Part shown: positions 7,947 to 16,015 of the stretch, one piece after another
Layout: every line of letters begins with the position of its first letter
Numbering within the stretch: the stretch's first letter is position 1
Source: Terrisporobacter othiniensis
Lineage (GTDB): Bacteria; Bacillota; Clostridia; Peptostreptococcales; Peptostreptococcaceae
NCBI RefSeq assembly: GCF_000808015.1
Contig: NZ_JWHR01000057.1
Coordinates: 1 to 41,321, forward strand
Length of the DNA stretch: 41,321 bases
Direction of reading: 5' to 3'
Notes under the pieces: generated by a model
What the model was told of the DNA's origin: nothing
The model's database searches: none
Seen by the model: the letters and a program-made list of their open reading frames with translations, nothing else
Translations under genes and position numbers: made by a program

Positions 7947-9110
7947 ATGGACGATACAATTAAAATAATAAATGAAATATGTAAAGATAATATAATAAAA
8001 GTAGTTATAAGTAATAAAAAAAATAAAGACATAAAATACAACAAGATAGTTTTTCAACTAAAAGAAAAAAATGATAAAGAATACTATCAAGTTGAAAAGT
8101 TTACAGATAAGCAAGTGTTTCATGAAAATATAGAGAAAAAAGATCTAAATGATAGAGTACTTGAATATATGAAAGAAAATTTCAAACAATTAAATGCTTG
8201 GTCAGGTAATACTAATTATGATGTTAAAATATCTAAAAAAGGAAAAGTATTTTTAAGTAAAAAGAAAAGTAATAACGAAAATATGGTTATCAAAGGACAC
8301 AACAAAGAAAAGAATTACATTCTTAAAGAAGGCATGATTATTCAACCACTTATTGATTTAGGTATTTTCACAAAAGAAGGTAAAGTTGTAAACTCAAAAT
8401 ATGACAAGTACAAACAAATAAATAGATTTATAGAGATAATTGATGATGAAATTAAGAAAAATAATTATGAAGAACTTACTATATTAGATTTTGGATGTGG
8501 AAAATCATATTTAACTTTTGTTCTTTATTATTACTTTGTAGAAATTAAAAAAATAAATGTAAAAATGATAGGCTTGGATTTAAAAGAAGATGTAATAAAA
8601 AAATGTAATGAAATAGCTAAAAAATATAAGTTTGATAATTTACATTTTGAACTTGGGGACATAAACGGGTTCAAATATAATAATAAGGTAGATATGGTTA
8701 TTACCTTACATGCATGTGATACGGCAACTGATTATGCATTATACAATGCAATAAAATGGAATGCAAAAATGATATTCTCAGTACCTTGTTGTCAACATGA
8801 ATTCAACCATCAAATGAAGGCTGAAAACCTAGACATTTTAAATAAATATGGAATTATACAAGAAAGAGTAGCAGCTCTTATGACTGATTCGGTTAGAGGG
8901 AATTTATTAGAATGTGTTGGATACAAGACTCAACTATTAGAATTTATCGATATATCGCATTCTCCTAAAAATATATTAATAAGAGCATCGAAGTCTAATT
9001 TATCAAAAATTAAAAAAGAAAAATCTCTTCAACAAGTAAAAGCATTAATGAAAGAATTTAATTTTAATCCGACTTTATATAATTTATTAAAAAATGACAA
9101 CTTAATTTAG
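7947..9110 (+). CDS. SAM-dependent methyltransferase, METTL25-like (Methyltransf_32 type)
   Basis: Class I methyltransferase. The SAM-binding motif I is LDFGCGKSYLTF (about residues 178-189), followed by a GLDLKED acidic loop (motif II). A later TLHACDTATDYAL and the SVPCCQHE motif are characteristic of the METTL25/GSTCD-like group (Methyltransf_32), where an RNA or ribosome-linked role has been proposed. The N-terminal ~120 residues are lysine-rich and could bind nucleic acid (inference). Length is 387 residues. The ribosome site AGGTGAT precedes the ATG, and a TATAAT lies at 7901-7906. It stands alone, ending in a terminator at 9117-9147. Confidence 0.85.
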   Translation: MDDTIKIINEICKDNIIKVVISNKKNKDIKYNKIVFQLKEKNDKEYYQVEKFTDKQVFHENIEKKDLNDRVLEYMKENFKQLNAWSGNTNYDVKISKKGKVFLSKKKSNNENMVIKGHNKEKNYILKEGMIIQPLIDLGIFTKEGKVVNSKYDKYKQINRFIEIIDDEIKKNNYEELTILDFGCGKSYLTFVLYYYFVEIKKINVKMIGLDLKEDVIKKCNEIAKKYKFDNLHFELGDINGFKYNNKVDMVITLHACDTATDYALYNAIKWNAKMIFSVPCCQHEFNHQMKAENLDILNKYGIIQERVAALMTDSVRGNLLECVGYKTQLLEFIDISHSPKNILIRASKSNLSKIKKEKSLQQVKALMKEFNFNPTLYNLLKNDNLI

Positions 9111-9116
9111 GTATAA

Positions 9117-9149
9117 AAAACTCAAGGGCTAATGGTTCTTGAGTTTTAT
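9117..9149 (+). terminator. intrinsic terminator after methyltransferase
   Basis: A 10-bp stem, AAAACTCAAG (9117-9126) with CTTGAGTTTT (9138-9147). The T run is part of the right arm. Confidence 0.75.
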
Positions 9150-9172
9150 AAATACAATAGAAAGTAAATAGT

Positions 9173-9200
9173 TTGCTTAAAAACTTACTTATGCTATAAT
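9173..9200 (+). promoter_or_regulatory. promoter of the cardiolipin synthase gene
   Basis: TTGCTT (9173-9178), 16-bp spacer, TATAAT (9195-9200). The position about 50 bp upstream of the start codon fits a sigma-A promoter. Confidence 0.6.
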
Positions 9201-9248
9201 TTAAAAAATTATATTTTACTAATATATAATTTTGAAGGGAGAGAGTTA

Positions 9249-10778
9249 ATGAAAATATTAAGGTTTTTATTTAGCAGAATGGTAGTTGTTGGGTTAATGA
9301 TTGCTATTCAACTTGGTATATTTTTATTTTTATTGATAAAATTTAGCCACTATTCAGCAATTGCATCAATTATATGTACTATAATAAGTGCACTAGCAGT
9401 ACTTTGGATTATAAATAAAAATGATAATCCAGCCTATAAACTAGCTTGGATTATACCTATACTAATATTTAATATTACAGGAGGATTATTATATCTTTTA
9501 ATAGGAAATAAAAAACCATCTAAAGATATGAGACTTCGCTTAGAGAAAGTTCAAGAAATAACTAGTAAATACCTAAAACAAAATCAAAAAGTATTAGAAG
9601 AAGTTGAGAAAGAAAATAAAACAGTATTTGGACATGTAAACTATATAAATTGTGCATCAGGATTCCCTATGTATAAAAACACAGAAGTTAAATATTATAG
9701 TGTGGGAGAAGATAATTACGAGGATTTAATTAAAGAATTAAAAAAGGCAAAAAGATATATATTTATGGAATATTTCATAATAGAAGAAGGCAAGATGTGG
9801 AATGGTATTTTAGAAATATTAGAACAAAAAGCTAAAGAAGGACTAGATGTAAGGCTAATGTATGATGATATGGGGTGTATATCACTTCTTCCTTATGGAT
9901 ATGATAAGGTTTTAGAGAAAAAAGGTATAAAATGTATTGCTTTTAATCCTTTTAAACCTTTATTATCCCTTGTAATGAATAATAGAGACCATCGTAAGAT
10001 TACAGTTATAGATGGACATACAGGATTTACAGGAGGGATAAATTTAGCTGATGAATATATTAATGAAAAAATAAGATTTGGACATTGGAAGGATACAGGG
10101 GTCATGTTAAAGGGAGAAGGTGTATGGAACTTAACCATGATGTTTTTAGAAATGTGGAATTCTAATAGACAAACTGACGAAGAATTTTCTATTTATAAGC
10201 CAGAAGTTCATCAATTAGAAACTACAATAAGTGATGGATTTGTACAACCTTATGGAGACTCACCGTTAGATGAAGAAGTAGTAGGAGAGAATGTGTATTT
10301 AAATATTATAAATAGTGCAAAAAACTATGTATATATTTTTACACCGTATTTGATTATTGACAATGAAATTATGACAGCTCTTTGTTTAGCAGCTAAAAAG
10401 GGAGTAGATGTAAAGATAGTAACTCCAGGAATACCGGATAAAAAGACGGTATTTAAACTTACAAGGTCTTATTATCCTCAATTAATAAGAGCTGGTGTGA
10501 AAATATATGAATATACTCCAGGGTTTATTCATGCTAAAGTATTTATCTGTGATGATGAGATTGCAACAGTGGGAACAATAAACATGGATTATAGAAGTTT
10601 ATACTTACATTTTGAGTGTGGAGTGTATTTATATAAATGTAAATGTTTAAGTGATATTAAAAAAGATGCATTAGATACAATTTCAAAAAGTAGGGAATTT
10701 TCTGATCAAGATATAAAAGATGGTAGAAGATATGCCTTATGGCAGGCGATACTTAGAGTATTTGCACCACTTATGTAG
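9249..10778 (+). CDS. cls: cardiolipin synthase
   Basis: Membrane enzyme of the phospholipase D superfamily that condenses two phosphatidylglycerol molecules into cardiolipin. Two N-terminal membrane helices (about residues 8-33 and 36-56) and a further hydrophobic PLDc_N segment precede two HKD catalytic motifs: H248-R-K...D in DHRKITVIDG and H428-A-K...D in IHAKVFICDDE. Each is followed by the expected G-T/G-N segment (GGINLAD, GTINMDYRS). Length (509 residues) matches bacterial ClsA-type enzymes. GAAGGGAGAG is the ribosome site. It is monocistronic. Confidence 0.95.
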   Translation: MKILRFLFSRMVVVGLMIAIQLGIFLFLLIKFSHYSAIASIICTIISALAVLWIINKNDNPAYKLAWIIPILIFNITGGLLYLLIGNKKPSKDMRLRLEKVQEITSKYLKQNQKVLEEVEKENKTVFGHVNYINCASGFPMYKNTEVKYYSVGEDNYEDLIKELKKAKRYIFMEYFIIEEGKMWNGILEILEQKAKEGLDVRLMYDDMGCISLLPYGYDKVLEKKGIKCIAFNPFKPLLSLVMNNRDHRKITVIDGHTGFTGGINLADEYINEKIRFGHWKDTGVMLKGEGVWNLTMMFLEMWNSNRQTDEEFSIYKPEVHQLETTISDGFVQPYGDSPLDEEVVGENVYLNIINSAKNYVYIFTPYLIIDNEIMTALCLAAKKGVDVKIVTPGIPDKKTVFKLTRSYYPQLIRAGVKIYEYTPGFIHAKVFICDDEIATVGTINMDYRSLYLHFECGVYLYKCKCLSDIKKDALDTISKSREFSDQDIKDGRRYALWQAILRVFAPLM

Positions 10779-10883
10779 CGGTATCAATTGACAAATAAAG
10801 TGAATTTATATTAAAGATAAGAAATTTATAAAAAGTTTTATCTAAATAAAAGGGGAATTATTAAACTAAAGTATAACTAATAA

Positions 10884-10930
10884 AATACTCTCAGTAATAA
10901 ATAAAAATTTATTACTGAGAGTATTAATTT
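10884..10930. terminator. bidirectional terminator, perfect 19-bp stem
   Basis: A perfect 19-bp inverted repeat (10884-10902 with 10907-10925) around an AAAA loop, with T-rich DNA on both exits. It lies between cls and the convergent gene at 10937. For cls it sits about 105 bp after the stop. Confidence 0.88.
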
Positions 10931-10936
10931 TTTACT

Positions 10937-11308
10937 CTAATTAGATACTGGTAAAGTGATTTTTCCATTTTTGATTAAAGTTAATAAGTAAATTGCTTCC
11001 TCGCGAGCATAAATATCGTAAATGGTATCAGTATCGTAATCAACAACCATTTTTAAAGCATCGAGAACTCTATTACCTTTAATTATTTTCAATAATGATT
11101 CAACCCTATTATAAATATCTAAGATATTTTCATCAATTAATATAGGATCATATCTATGTATATCATATGTAAATTCATTTTTAGCTTGTCGATTAGATAA
11201 AAAACTTAAATTATTTAGGAATGTTTCCATATATAAACCAACAAACCAAGGACTGGCACTTTCAAAATTTTCAACCAATTCATCATCACTAAGATGTAGA
11301 TTATTCAT
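10937..11308 (-). CDS. hypothetical small helical protein
   Basis: A 123-residue acidic, mostly helical protein, without signal peptide, membrane segment or cysteine motif. I do not recognise the family. A good ribosome site (GGAGGTG, 7 nt from the ATG) and its own terminator support it as a real gene. It is transcribed away from the SASP gene. No function is proposed. Confidence 0.7.
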   Translation of the reverse strand: MNNLHLSDDELVENFESASPWFVGLYMETFLNNLSFLSNRQAKNEFTYDIHRYDPILIDENILDIYNRVESLLKIIKGNRVLDALKMVVDYDTDTIYDIYAREEAIYLLTLIKNGKITLPVSN

Positions 11309-11463
11309 ATTAGCACCTCCATTATGTTATTAATTATAGGATTTGCTATAAATTAATATTTGCATACATGTAAATCATGGTAAAAACAAAGAACCATAAT
11401 TTTCAAAATAATAGAGTTATGAATTGAGAAAAATAATACTAAAAAGTATAATTGGAGGTTTTT

Positions 11464-11679
11464 ATGGCTAATAAAATTGTAAATCCAAATGCAAGAGAAG
11501 CTTTAAATCAAATGAAAATGGAAATTGCAAATGAATTAGGTATGGAAGTTAATACATCAGGAGGCAATAAAACCTCTTATGCTAATGGTAAACAAGGTGG
11601 AAATTTGGGTGGACTAATGAGTAAAACCCTAGTAAACATGGGAAAAGAGGAATTGATTAGACAGTATTATAACAAATAG
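11464..11679 (+). CDS. alpha/beta-type small acid-soluble spore protein
   Basis: DNA-coating spore protein made in the forespore that protects spore DNA and is degraded by the GPR protease at germination. The 71-residue sequence has the two family signatures: ALNQMKMEIANELG, which includes the GPR-type cleavage context EIA-NEL, and GGLMSKTLVNMGKEELI near the C terminus. The start is ATG 11464 behind GGAGG (11454-11458); an upstream in-frame TTG at 11452 overlaps that site and is rejected. Expression is probably forespore-specific (sigma-G), but I could not pick out a convincing sigma-G promoter in 11309-11450. It shows that the organism sporulates. Confidence 0.93.
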   Translation: MANKIVNPNAREALNQMKMEIANELGMEVNTSGGNKTSYANGKQGGNLGGLMSKTLVNMGKEELIRQYYNK

Positions 11680-11681
11680 GT

Positions 11682-11712
11682 TAAAAAGACTGCATAAGCA
11701 GTCTTTTTTTTA
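11682..11712 (+). terminator. intrinsic terminator after SASP gene
   Basis: AAAAAGACTGC / GCAGTCTTTTT stem with an ATAA loop (about 11683-11708), running into T residues. Confidence 0.9.
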
Positions 11713-11752
11713 TTGTAAATTAACTTATTTACAGCAATATACATGTTAATTA

Positions 11753-11794
11753 TTGACTATTCAACATATTTCCCATAGAATAACAATATGTTGA
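11753..11794 (+). promoter_or_regulatory. agr operon promoter overlapped by a 10-bp dyad
   Basis: TTGACT (11753-11758), 17-bp spacer, TAGAAT (11776-11781). A perfect inverted repeat, TCAACATATT (11761-11770) and AATATGTTGA (11785-11794), spans the spacer, the -10 and the likely start site. A second, weaker dyad, TGTAAAT/ATTTACA (11714-11733), lies just upstream. The long dyad is well placed for a dimeric repressor; the protein that binds it is unknown. AgrA sites are usually direct repeats, so this would not be a standard AgrA site. Confidence 0.6.
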
Positions 11795-11863
11795 TAGAAG
11801 TCAAGATATAAAACTATATATGATAAATACAACATAAAAAAATTGAGAAAATTATGTAGAAAT

Positions 11864-11886
11864 AAATTGTATTTGTGTTACAATTT
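11864..11886 (+). other. leader hairpin upstream of the agr operon
   Basis: AAATTGTA (11864-11871) and TACAATTT (11879-11886) form an 8-bp stem with a 7-nt loop, followed by TATTG. It lies in the ~130-nt leader before the first agr-locus gene. It could be an attenuator or simply AT-rich chance; no clear T run follows. Confidence 0.35.
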
Positions 11887-11919
11887 TATTGTAATGTACT
11901 TAAAAGGAAGGAGAAATAT

Positions 11920-12402
11920 ATGTTACGTACATCATTAGGCTATACTTTAGTCAGAACATTTCCAGAATGTGCGATAGTTTTAGTTGTTGGATGTTACTTT
12001 TTAAATTTAAAAATTTCAAAAATAACCTTATTAAAAAAGACATTAATGCTAGGGGTAATTCAAACATGTATTAGGATGTTACCAATTAGCTTTGGAATAC
12101 ATACGATTATAGGAATGGCTCTTGTTTTATTTGTATTAGTAGATATGTCAAAAAATACTTTTATTAATTGTATAATGGCTTTGTGTAAAATATTTTTATG
12201 TTTAATACTTAGTGAAGTTATTTATATATCTTTAATTACAAATATATTGTCAATTCCTAGAGGTATTTTAGTAGATAATTACAGTGTAATGAGTGCAATT
12301 TATACATTGCCATCTCTTATTATATTTGCTATATTAGCGTTTATAATGGAGTTTATTAACAGAAGATTTCAAGAAGGGAATAGGGTTAACCATAATGAAT
12401 AA
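11920..12402 (+). CDS. multi-pass membrane protein of the agr locus, resembling a kinase-less AgrC sensor domain
   Basis: A 160-residue, very hydrophobic protein with about five predicted membrane segments and a short basic C-terminal tail (FINRRFQEGNR). Size, topology and position next to agrB resemble the N-terminal sensor half of AgrC-type peptide receptors, but there is no dimerisation helix, no H-box and no GHKL ATPase domain. I do not recognise a named family. The start is ATG 11920 behind AAGGAAGGAG; an in-frame GTG at 11875 lies in the leader hairpin and has no ribosome site. Its end overlaps the agrB start by 8 bp, so the two are translated together. It may bind the AIP, help AgrB, or act as an immunity or decoy protein; all three are inference. 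Confidence 0.72.
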   Translation: MLRTSLGYTLVRTFPECAIVLVVGCYFLNLKISKITLLKKTLMLGVIQTCIRMLPISFGIHTIIGMALVLFVLVDMSKNTFINCIMALCKIFLCLILSEVIYISLITNILSIPRGILVDNYSVMSAIYTLPSLIIFAILAFIMEFINRRFQEGNRVNHNE

Positions 12403-13045
12403 TATAACTGAAAATATTTCTGAAAAAATTGCTTTTAGTTTATGTGAATCCAAAGATAAATCAACTGATGAATTTGAAGTATTAAGATATGGTGTTTTTG
12501 CATTTTTACATGTACTTATTGCAATGATACTAACTATTATATTTGGTATTATAACTAACACTTTATTTCAAATAGCAATAATATCGTTAATGGCTGGATT
12601 AATGAAAAGGAATTCAGGAGGAATACACTGTTCAAGTCCAAATAGATGCGTAGTAACAGGAATAATAATATCTTATATATTTGCATTAATAGGTAAATTT
12701 TCAATAAATATTAAATTAGAAATATTATGTTTATTAATTATTATTATGTTAATTCATTCTTTTATAATAATATATACCAAATGTCCTGTACCTTCAGAAA
12801 ATAAACCATTAAAAAAAGAATCCACAAGAAAAAAATTAAGGAAAAATTCATTTTGTATATATTCAATATGTTTGATACTATTTATAATTAATATTTTATT
12901 AAACTTATTGAATTATAAATATAATTTAAATTCATTGGTATTATGTATGATACTAGGTATATACATGCAGGCATTATCATTAACAGCGTTAGGAAGTAAT
13001 TTTATATTATTTATAGATAAAATTTTATTAAAGTGTAAGATTTAA
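12395..13045 (+). CDS. agrB: AgrB, accessory gene regulator endopeptidase
   Basis: Integral membrane cysteine protease that removes the C-terminal tail of AgrD and closes the thiolactone ring. The 216-residue protein has the AgrB catalytic signature RNSGGIHCSSPNRC, with the conserved His and a Cys seven residues later (same spacing as H77/C84 of S. aureus AgrB), then several membrane helices and the KCPVPSENKPL loop typical of AgrB. The ATG lies inside the end of the preceding gene (8-bp overlap). AgrD follows 56 bp downstream. No agrC-type kinase or agrA response regulator is in the window. Confidence 0.92.
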   Translation: MNNITENISEKIAFSLCESKDKSTDEFEVLRYGVFAFLHVLIAMILTIIFGIITNTLFQIAIISLMAGLMKRNSGGIHCSSPNRCVVTGIIISYIFALIGKFSINIKLEILCLLIIIMLIHSFIIIYTKCPVPSENKPLKKESTRKKLRKNSFCIYSICLILFIINILLNLLNYKYNLNSLVLCMILGIYMQALSLTALGSNFILFIDKILLKCKI

Positions 13046-13101
13046 TGTATGGTATTAACTAATTATGCGTTAATATAAAAACTCATAAAGGAGATGTGAA
13101 A

Positions 13102-13209
13102 ATGGGAGCATTAGCAAATTTCTTTACTAAAGTTGCAAAGAATGCAAGTACATATTGTTTTGTAATATTCTTTGAACCTGAAGTTCCAAAATCTTTAAGA
13201 GAAGAGTAA
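13102..13209 (+). CDS. agrD: AgrD, autoinducing peptide precursor
   Basis: A 35-codon gene with a strong ribosome site (AAAGGAGATG). It shows the three-part AgrD plan: an amphipathic N-terminal helix (MGALANFFTKVAKNA), a short peptide with one cysteine (STYCFVIF), and an acidic C-terminal recognition tail (FEPEVPKSLREE). The tail aligns with the DEVEVPKEL tail of S. aureus AgrD. By that alignment the ring would be the five residues C19-F-V-I-F23, cut before Phe24, with an exocyclic tail ending in S-T-Y. The mature N terminus cannot be read from sequence. The ring would be strongly hydrophobic (Phe, Val, Ile, Phe). It is followed by a terminator. Confidence 0.9.
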   Translation: MGALANFFTKVAKNASTYCFVIFFEPEVPKSLREE

Positions 13210-13212
13210 AAG

Positions 13213-13250
13213 GTTAAAGGACCATAGGAGATTTTCTTATGGTTCTTTTG
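13213..13250 (+). terminator. intrinsic terminator after agrD
   Basis: Stem of about 10 bp, AAGGACCATA with TATGGTTCTT (one G-U), centred on GGAGATTTTC, followed by TTTTG. It ends the agr operon before the diguanylate cyclase gene. Confidence 0.75.
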
Positions 13251-13295
13251 ATGTGTTATATACATAATAATTTATTGAAATATGGGTGAAGATGC

Positions 13296-15017
13296 ATGAA
13301 TAAATTTGATTATGAAAGAAGATTGAAAATATTAGAAATTTTAATAGGATTAAAATTTTTATACATTATATTAGCAACTTTAAATATTATAAGTTATTAC
13401 AATGTGGTTTTAGATATTAATGGAATCGTTATTATGATTGCTTCGGCTTGTTGCATAGCACCGTTTATGATATTTTGCTCAAAAATGATGTATGGAAACA
13501 CAGAAAAAAGTTTCTTTAATATGCCCACAATTTATAATATAATAGAAACCCTTATATTATTAGTTCTATTTATTATTTTAATGTCAAAAACAGGTGGTTC
13601 GGGTAGCTCTTTTAAATATATTAGTACAATCATTGTTTTAATATCTTCTATACAATATAGAAAAGAAATTAGCTTTGCTATAACTATTGCAGTATCGCTT
13701 ATAATACTGTCATTCAACTTTGTGAATTTTAATGGTACACAAATTTTTAGTTATATGGATACAGCTAAGCATTTTGAAGGCGATATAATATTAATAAGTT
13801 CTTTATTAATAACATCTTTTATTATTTCTTTATATATTAATATTGAAAATGATTATAATTTAAAATTAAAAGAACTAGCAGTAAAAGATGGGCTTACAGG
13901 TTTATTTAATCATAGAAGCTTTCAAGATATGCTAGACTCATATATAACTAATTCTCAAAAAGAAGATAAAGAAGTTTCTTTATTATTTATGGATATAGAT
14001 AATTTTAAGAATTATAATGATGTAAATGGTCACCAAAAGGGAGATTGGCTTCTTACAAAATTAGGTGAAATTTTGAGAAATACAGTTGGTGAACTTGGAG
14101 TGGTAGCTCGTTATGGTGGAGAGGAATTTGCTATAATTTTATATGATCAGACTGAAGAAGCAGCACTAAATTTAGGGGAATTGATTCGTCAAAATATACA
14201 GCAAACATATTTTACAGGTCAAGATTATCAGCCCAACAATCACATAACAGTTTCTATTGGTGTAGCAACCTATCCTAAAGTTGCTAAAAATAAAAAACAA
14301 TTAATTGAACTTGCAGATAATGCTCTATACAGAGCAAAGTCTTTTGATAAAAACAGAGTTGAAAGATATTATAATATACTAGATGAAATAGATAAGAGTA
14401 TTGATAAAAAGGCATTAGAATCAATTGCCAGTATGTTAAATAAAATAAATAAAAAAGATAAATATACTTATGGTCACTCTGAAAGGGTAGTTATTTATGC
14501 TAAAAAGTTTGCGACATATTTGAATTTAGATGAGCAAGCTAAAAAAGATTTGCTTCTAGCAGCGTATTTACATGATATTGGTAAGTTAGAAATATCAAAA
14601 GAATTATTAAACAAAAGAGAAAAATTATCTCAAAGTGAGTTTAATATTTTAAGACAGCATCCAACTCTTGGAGCTGACTTGGTAAGTAATATAAAAGATT
14701 TTAATGCGGTTGAACCTATAATAAAATACCATCATGAAAAATATGATGGAACGGGGTATCCATGTAATTTAAAGGGTGACGAAATTCCATATTTAGCTAG
14801 GATTTTAACTATAGTAGATAGCTTTGATGCCATGACATCAAAAAGGCCGTATAATATAAGAAAAGATTATAATCAGGCAATTGTTGAATTAAAAAAATGT
14901 GCTGGAATTCATTTTGATGCAGATTTAACATGTAAATTTATAGATATGCTTCAAAGTGATATGTTGAATAAGAAAATCTCTAGAGAGTTAAAAGACATAT
15001 TACCATTAATGAACTAA
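13296..15017 (+). CDS. membrane GGDEF and HD-GYP dual-domain protein (c-di-GMP synthesis/degradation)
   Basis: Predicted to make and break the second messenger cyclic di-GMP. The first ~190 residues hold about six membrane helices (a possible sensor). A GGDEF domain follows with an intact active site, GGEEF at about residues 273-277. The RxxD inhibitory site normally five residues upstream is absent (GELG instead). A C-terminal HD-GYP phosphodiesterase domain has HDIGK (about 426-430) and HHEKYDGTGYP (about 479-489), both intact. Having both active domains in one protein implies that the membrane region decides which activity dominates. The start is ATG 13296 with GGGTGA 6 nt upstream. The gene begins 87 bp after agrD and ends in its own terminator. 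Confidence 0.92.
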   Translation: MNKFDYERRLKILEILIGLKFLYIILATLNIISYYNVVLDINGIVIMIASACCIAPFMIFCSKMMYGNTEKSFFNMPTIYNIIETLILLVLFIILMSKTGGSGSSFKYISTIIVLISSIQYRKEISFAITIAVSLIILSFNFVNFNGTQIFSYMDTAKHFEGDIILISSLLITSFIISLYINIENDYNLKLKELAVKDGLTGLFNHRSFQDMLDSYITNSQKEDKEVSLLFMDIDNFKNYNDVNGHQKGDWLLTKLGEILRNTVGELGVVARYGGEEFAIILYDQTEEAALNLGELIRQNIQQTYFTGQDYQPNNHITVSIGVATYPKVAKNKKQLIELADNALYRAKSFDKNRVERYYNILDEIDKSIDKKALESIASMLNKINKKDKYTYGHSERVVIYAKKFATYLNLDEQAKKDLLLAAYLHDIGKLEISKELLNKREKLSQSEFNILRQHPTLGADLVSNIKDFNAVEPIIKYHHEKYDGTGYPCNLKGDEIPYLARILTIVDSFDAMTSKRPYNIRKDYNQAIVELKKCAGIHFDADLTCKFIDMLQSDMLNKKISRELKDILPLMN

Positions 15018-15035
15018 ATAAAAGTGCTTAATAAT

Positions 15036-15078
15036 AAAAGTCTTTCTGAGAATTATATAATTTTTAGAAGGCTTTTTA
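15036..15078 (+). terminator. intrinsic terminator after GGDEF/HD-GYP gene
   Basis: A long imperfect stem, AAAAGTCTTTCTGAGAATTAT pairing with ATAATTTTTAGAAGGCTTTT with several G-U pairs and one bulge, then T residues. Confidence 0.75.
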
Positions 15079-15147
15079 TATTGCTTTGTTTTTGCTACAA
15101 TTAAATTAAATTTAGGTTGATAAAATATATTCAAAGGGGATAGAAAA

Positions 15148-15909
15148 ATGGGAGATTTAGGAGTTAAGTATATATTTGAATCGCAGGATCAATTAGCCAG
15201 CAATATAAGGAGTATATTAAAGTCATTACAGCATAAAGATTATAATAATTATATAGAAAAACTATATGAAGGTTTTATAAATGACATATATGAAAATACA
15301 TATACATTTAAAGAAAGTAAAAAAATATTAACTACCTTGTATTATTCGCTAGAGATGATAAAGGAGAATTTAGATAAAAATAACTTGCTTAGAAAAGGTG
15401 ATTTTTTCGAGGGAAACGTAAATAGTCAATGTTTAGCTGAAGAAATAATAAATGGCATTGTTATATCTTCTAGAAATGAACATGAAGAAGGTAAATTGAA
15501 ATATTATGGATATTTACTTGGAAACATAATGTTTAAAGATAATCTAGATAGAGACGAATGCAATAGATTAATAAAATTATCTAGACAATTAACTTATTGT
15601 CAGATTAAATTAATTAATATGTATGTAATTTCTCAAACTATTCAAATTCCGATATTACAAAGAGAAGATTACACAAAAATAGGTATAGGAGACTATAAGC
15701 TATTAGGAATACTGCAGGATACATTGGATATGATACAAAAATCAATATTAAATGGAAGTGGAAAATTAGTTTTAGATATGGTTCAAATAAATCCATCTAA
15801 GATAAAAGTACAGGGAATTGGAACATTATTATACAACTATATGTCTTTAAATAAAATGCCTTACGATGAATTGGAGGATATATTAGATTTATTATCTAAG
15901 CATAAATAA
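15148..15909 (+). CDS. hypothetical helical protein
   Basis: A 253-residue soluble protein, predicted mostly alpha-helical, without signal peptide, membrane segment or catalytic motif. Its middle reads KLKYYGYLLGNIMF...RLIKLSRQLTYCQIKLINMY, a helical pattern I cannot assign to a named family. Good ribosome site (AAAGGGGATAG) and flanking terminators at 15036-15078 and 15919-15951 show a single-gene unit. No function is proposed. Confidence 0.75.
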   Translation: MGDLGVKYIFESQDQLASNIRSILKSLQHKDYNNYIEKLYEGFINDIYENTYTFKESKKILTTLYYSLEMIKENLDKNNLLRKGDFFEGNVNSQCLAEEIINGIVISSRNEHEEGKLKYYGYLLGNIMFKDNLDRDECNRLIKLSRQLTYCQIKLINMYVISQTIQIPILQREDYTKIGIGDYKLLGILQDTLDMIQKSILNGSGKLVLDMVQINPSKIKVQGIGTLLYNYMSLNKMPYDELEDILDLLSKHK

Positions 15910-15918
15910 TATTATAAA

Positions 15919-15951
15919 AATAAGTGTTCTATATAGAGCGCTTATTTTTAT
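15919..15951 (+). terminator. intrinsic terminator, near-palindromic
   Basis: AATAAGTGTTCTAT pairs with ATAGAGCGCTTATT (15919-15946, two G-U type pairs), followed by TTTTA. Confidence 0.8.
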
Positions 15952-16015
15952 TTTAGATTAAAAATTTGATGATTTAATTGTAAAAAAAAATAAATATAAA
16001 TATAAAAAATAATAG

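Noticed and set aside
7857..8057. 66-codon Tyr/Phe-rich minus-strand frame upstream of the methyltransferase
   Set aside because: Composition reflects AT-rich DNA; it covers the promoter and start of the real plus-strand gene.
11875..11919. Upstream GTG start extending the agr-locus membrane protein
   Set aside because: No ribosome site, inside a leader hairpin, and it would bury the strong AAGGAAGGAG site of ATG 11920.
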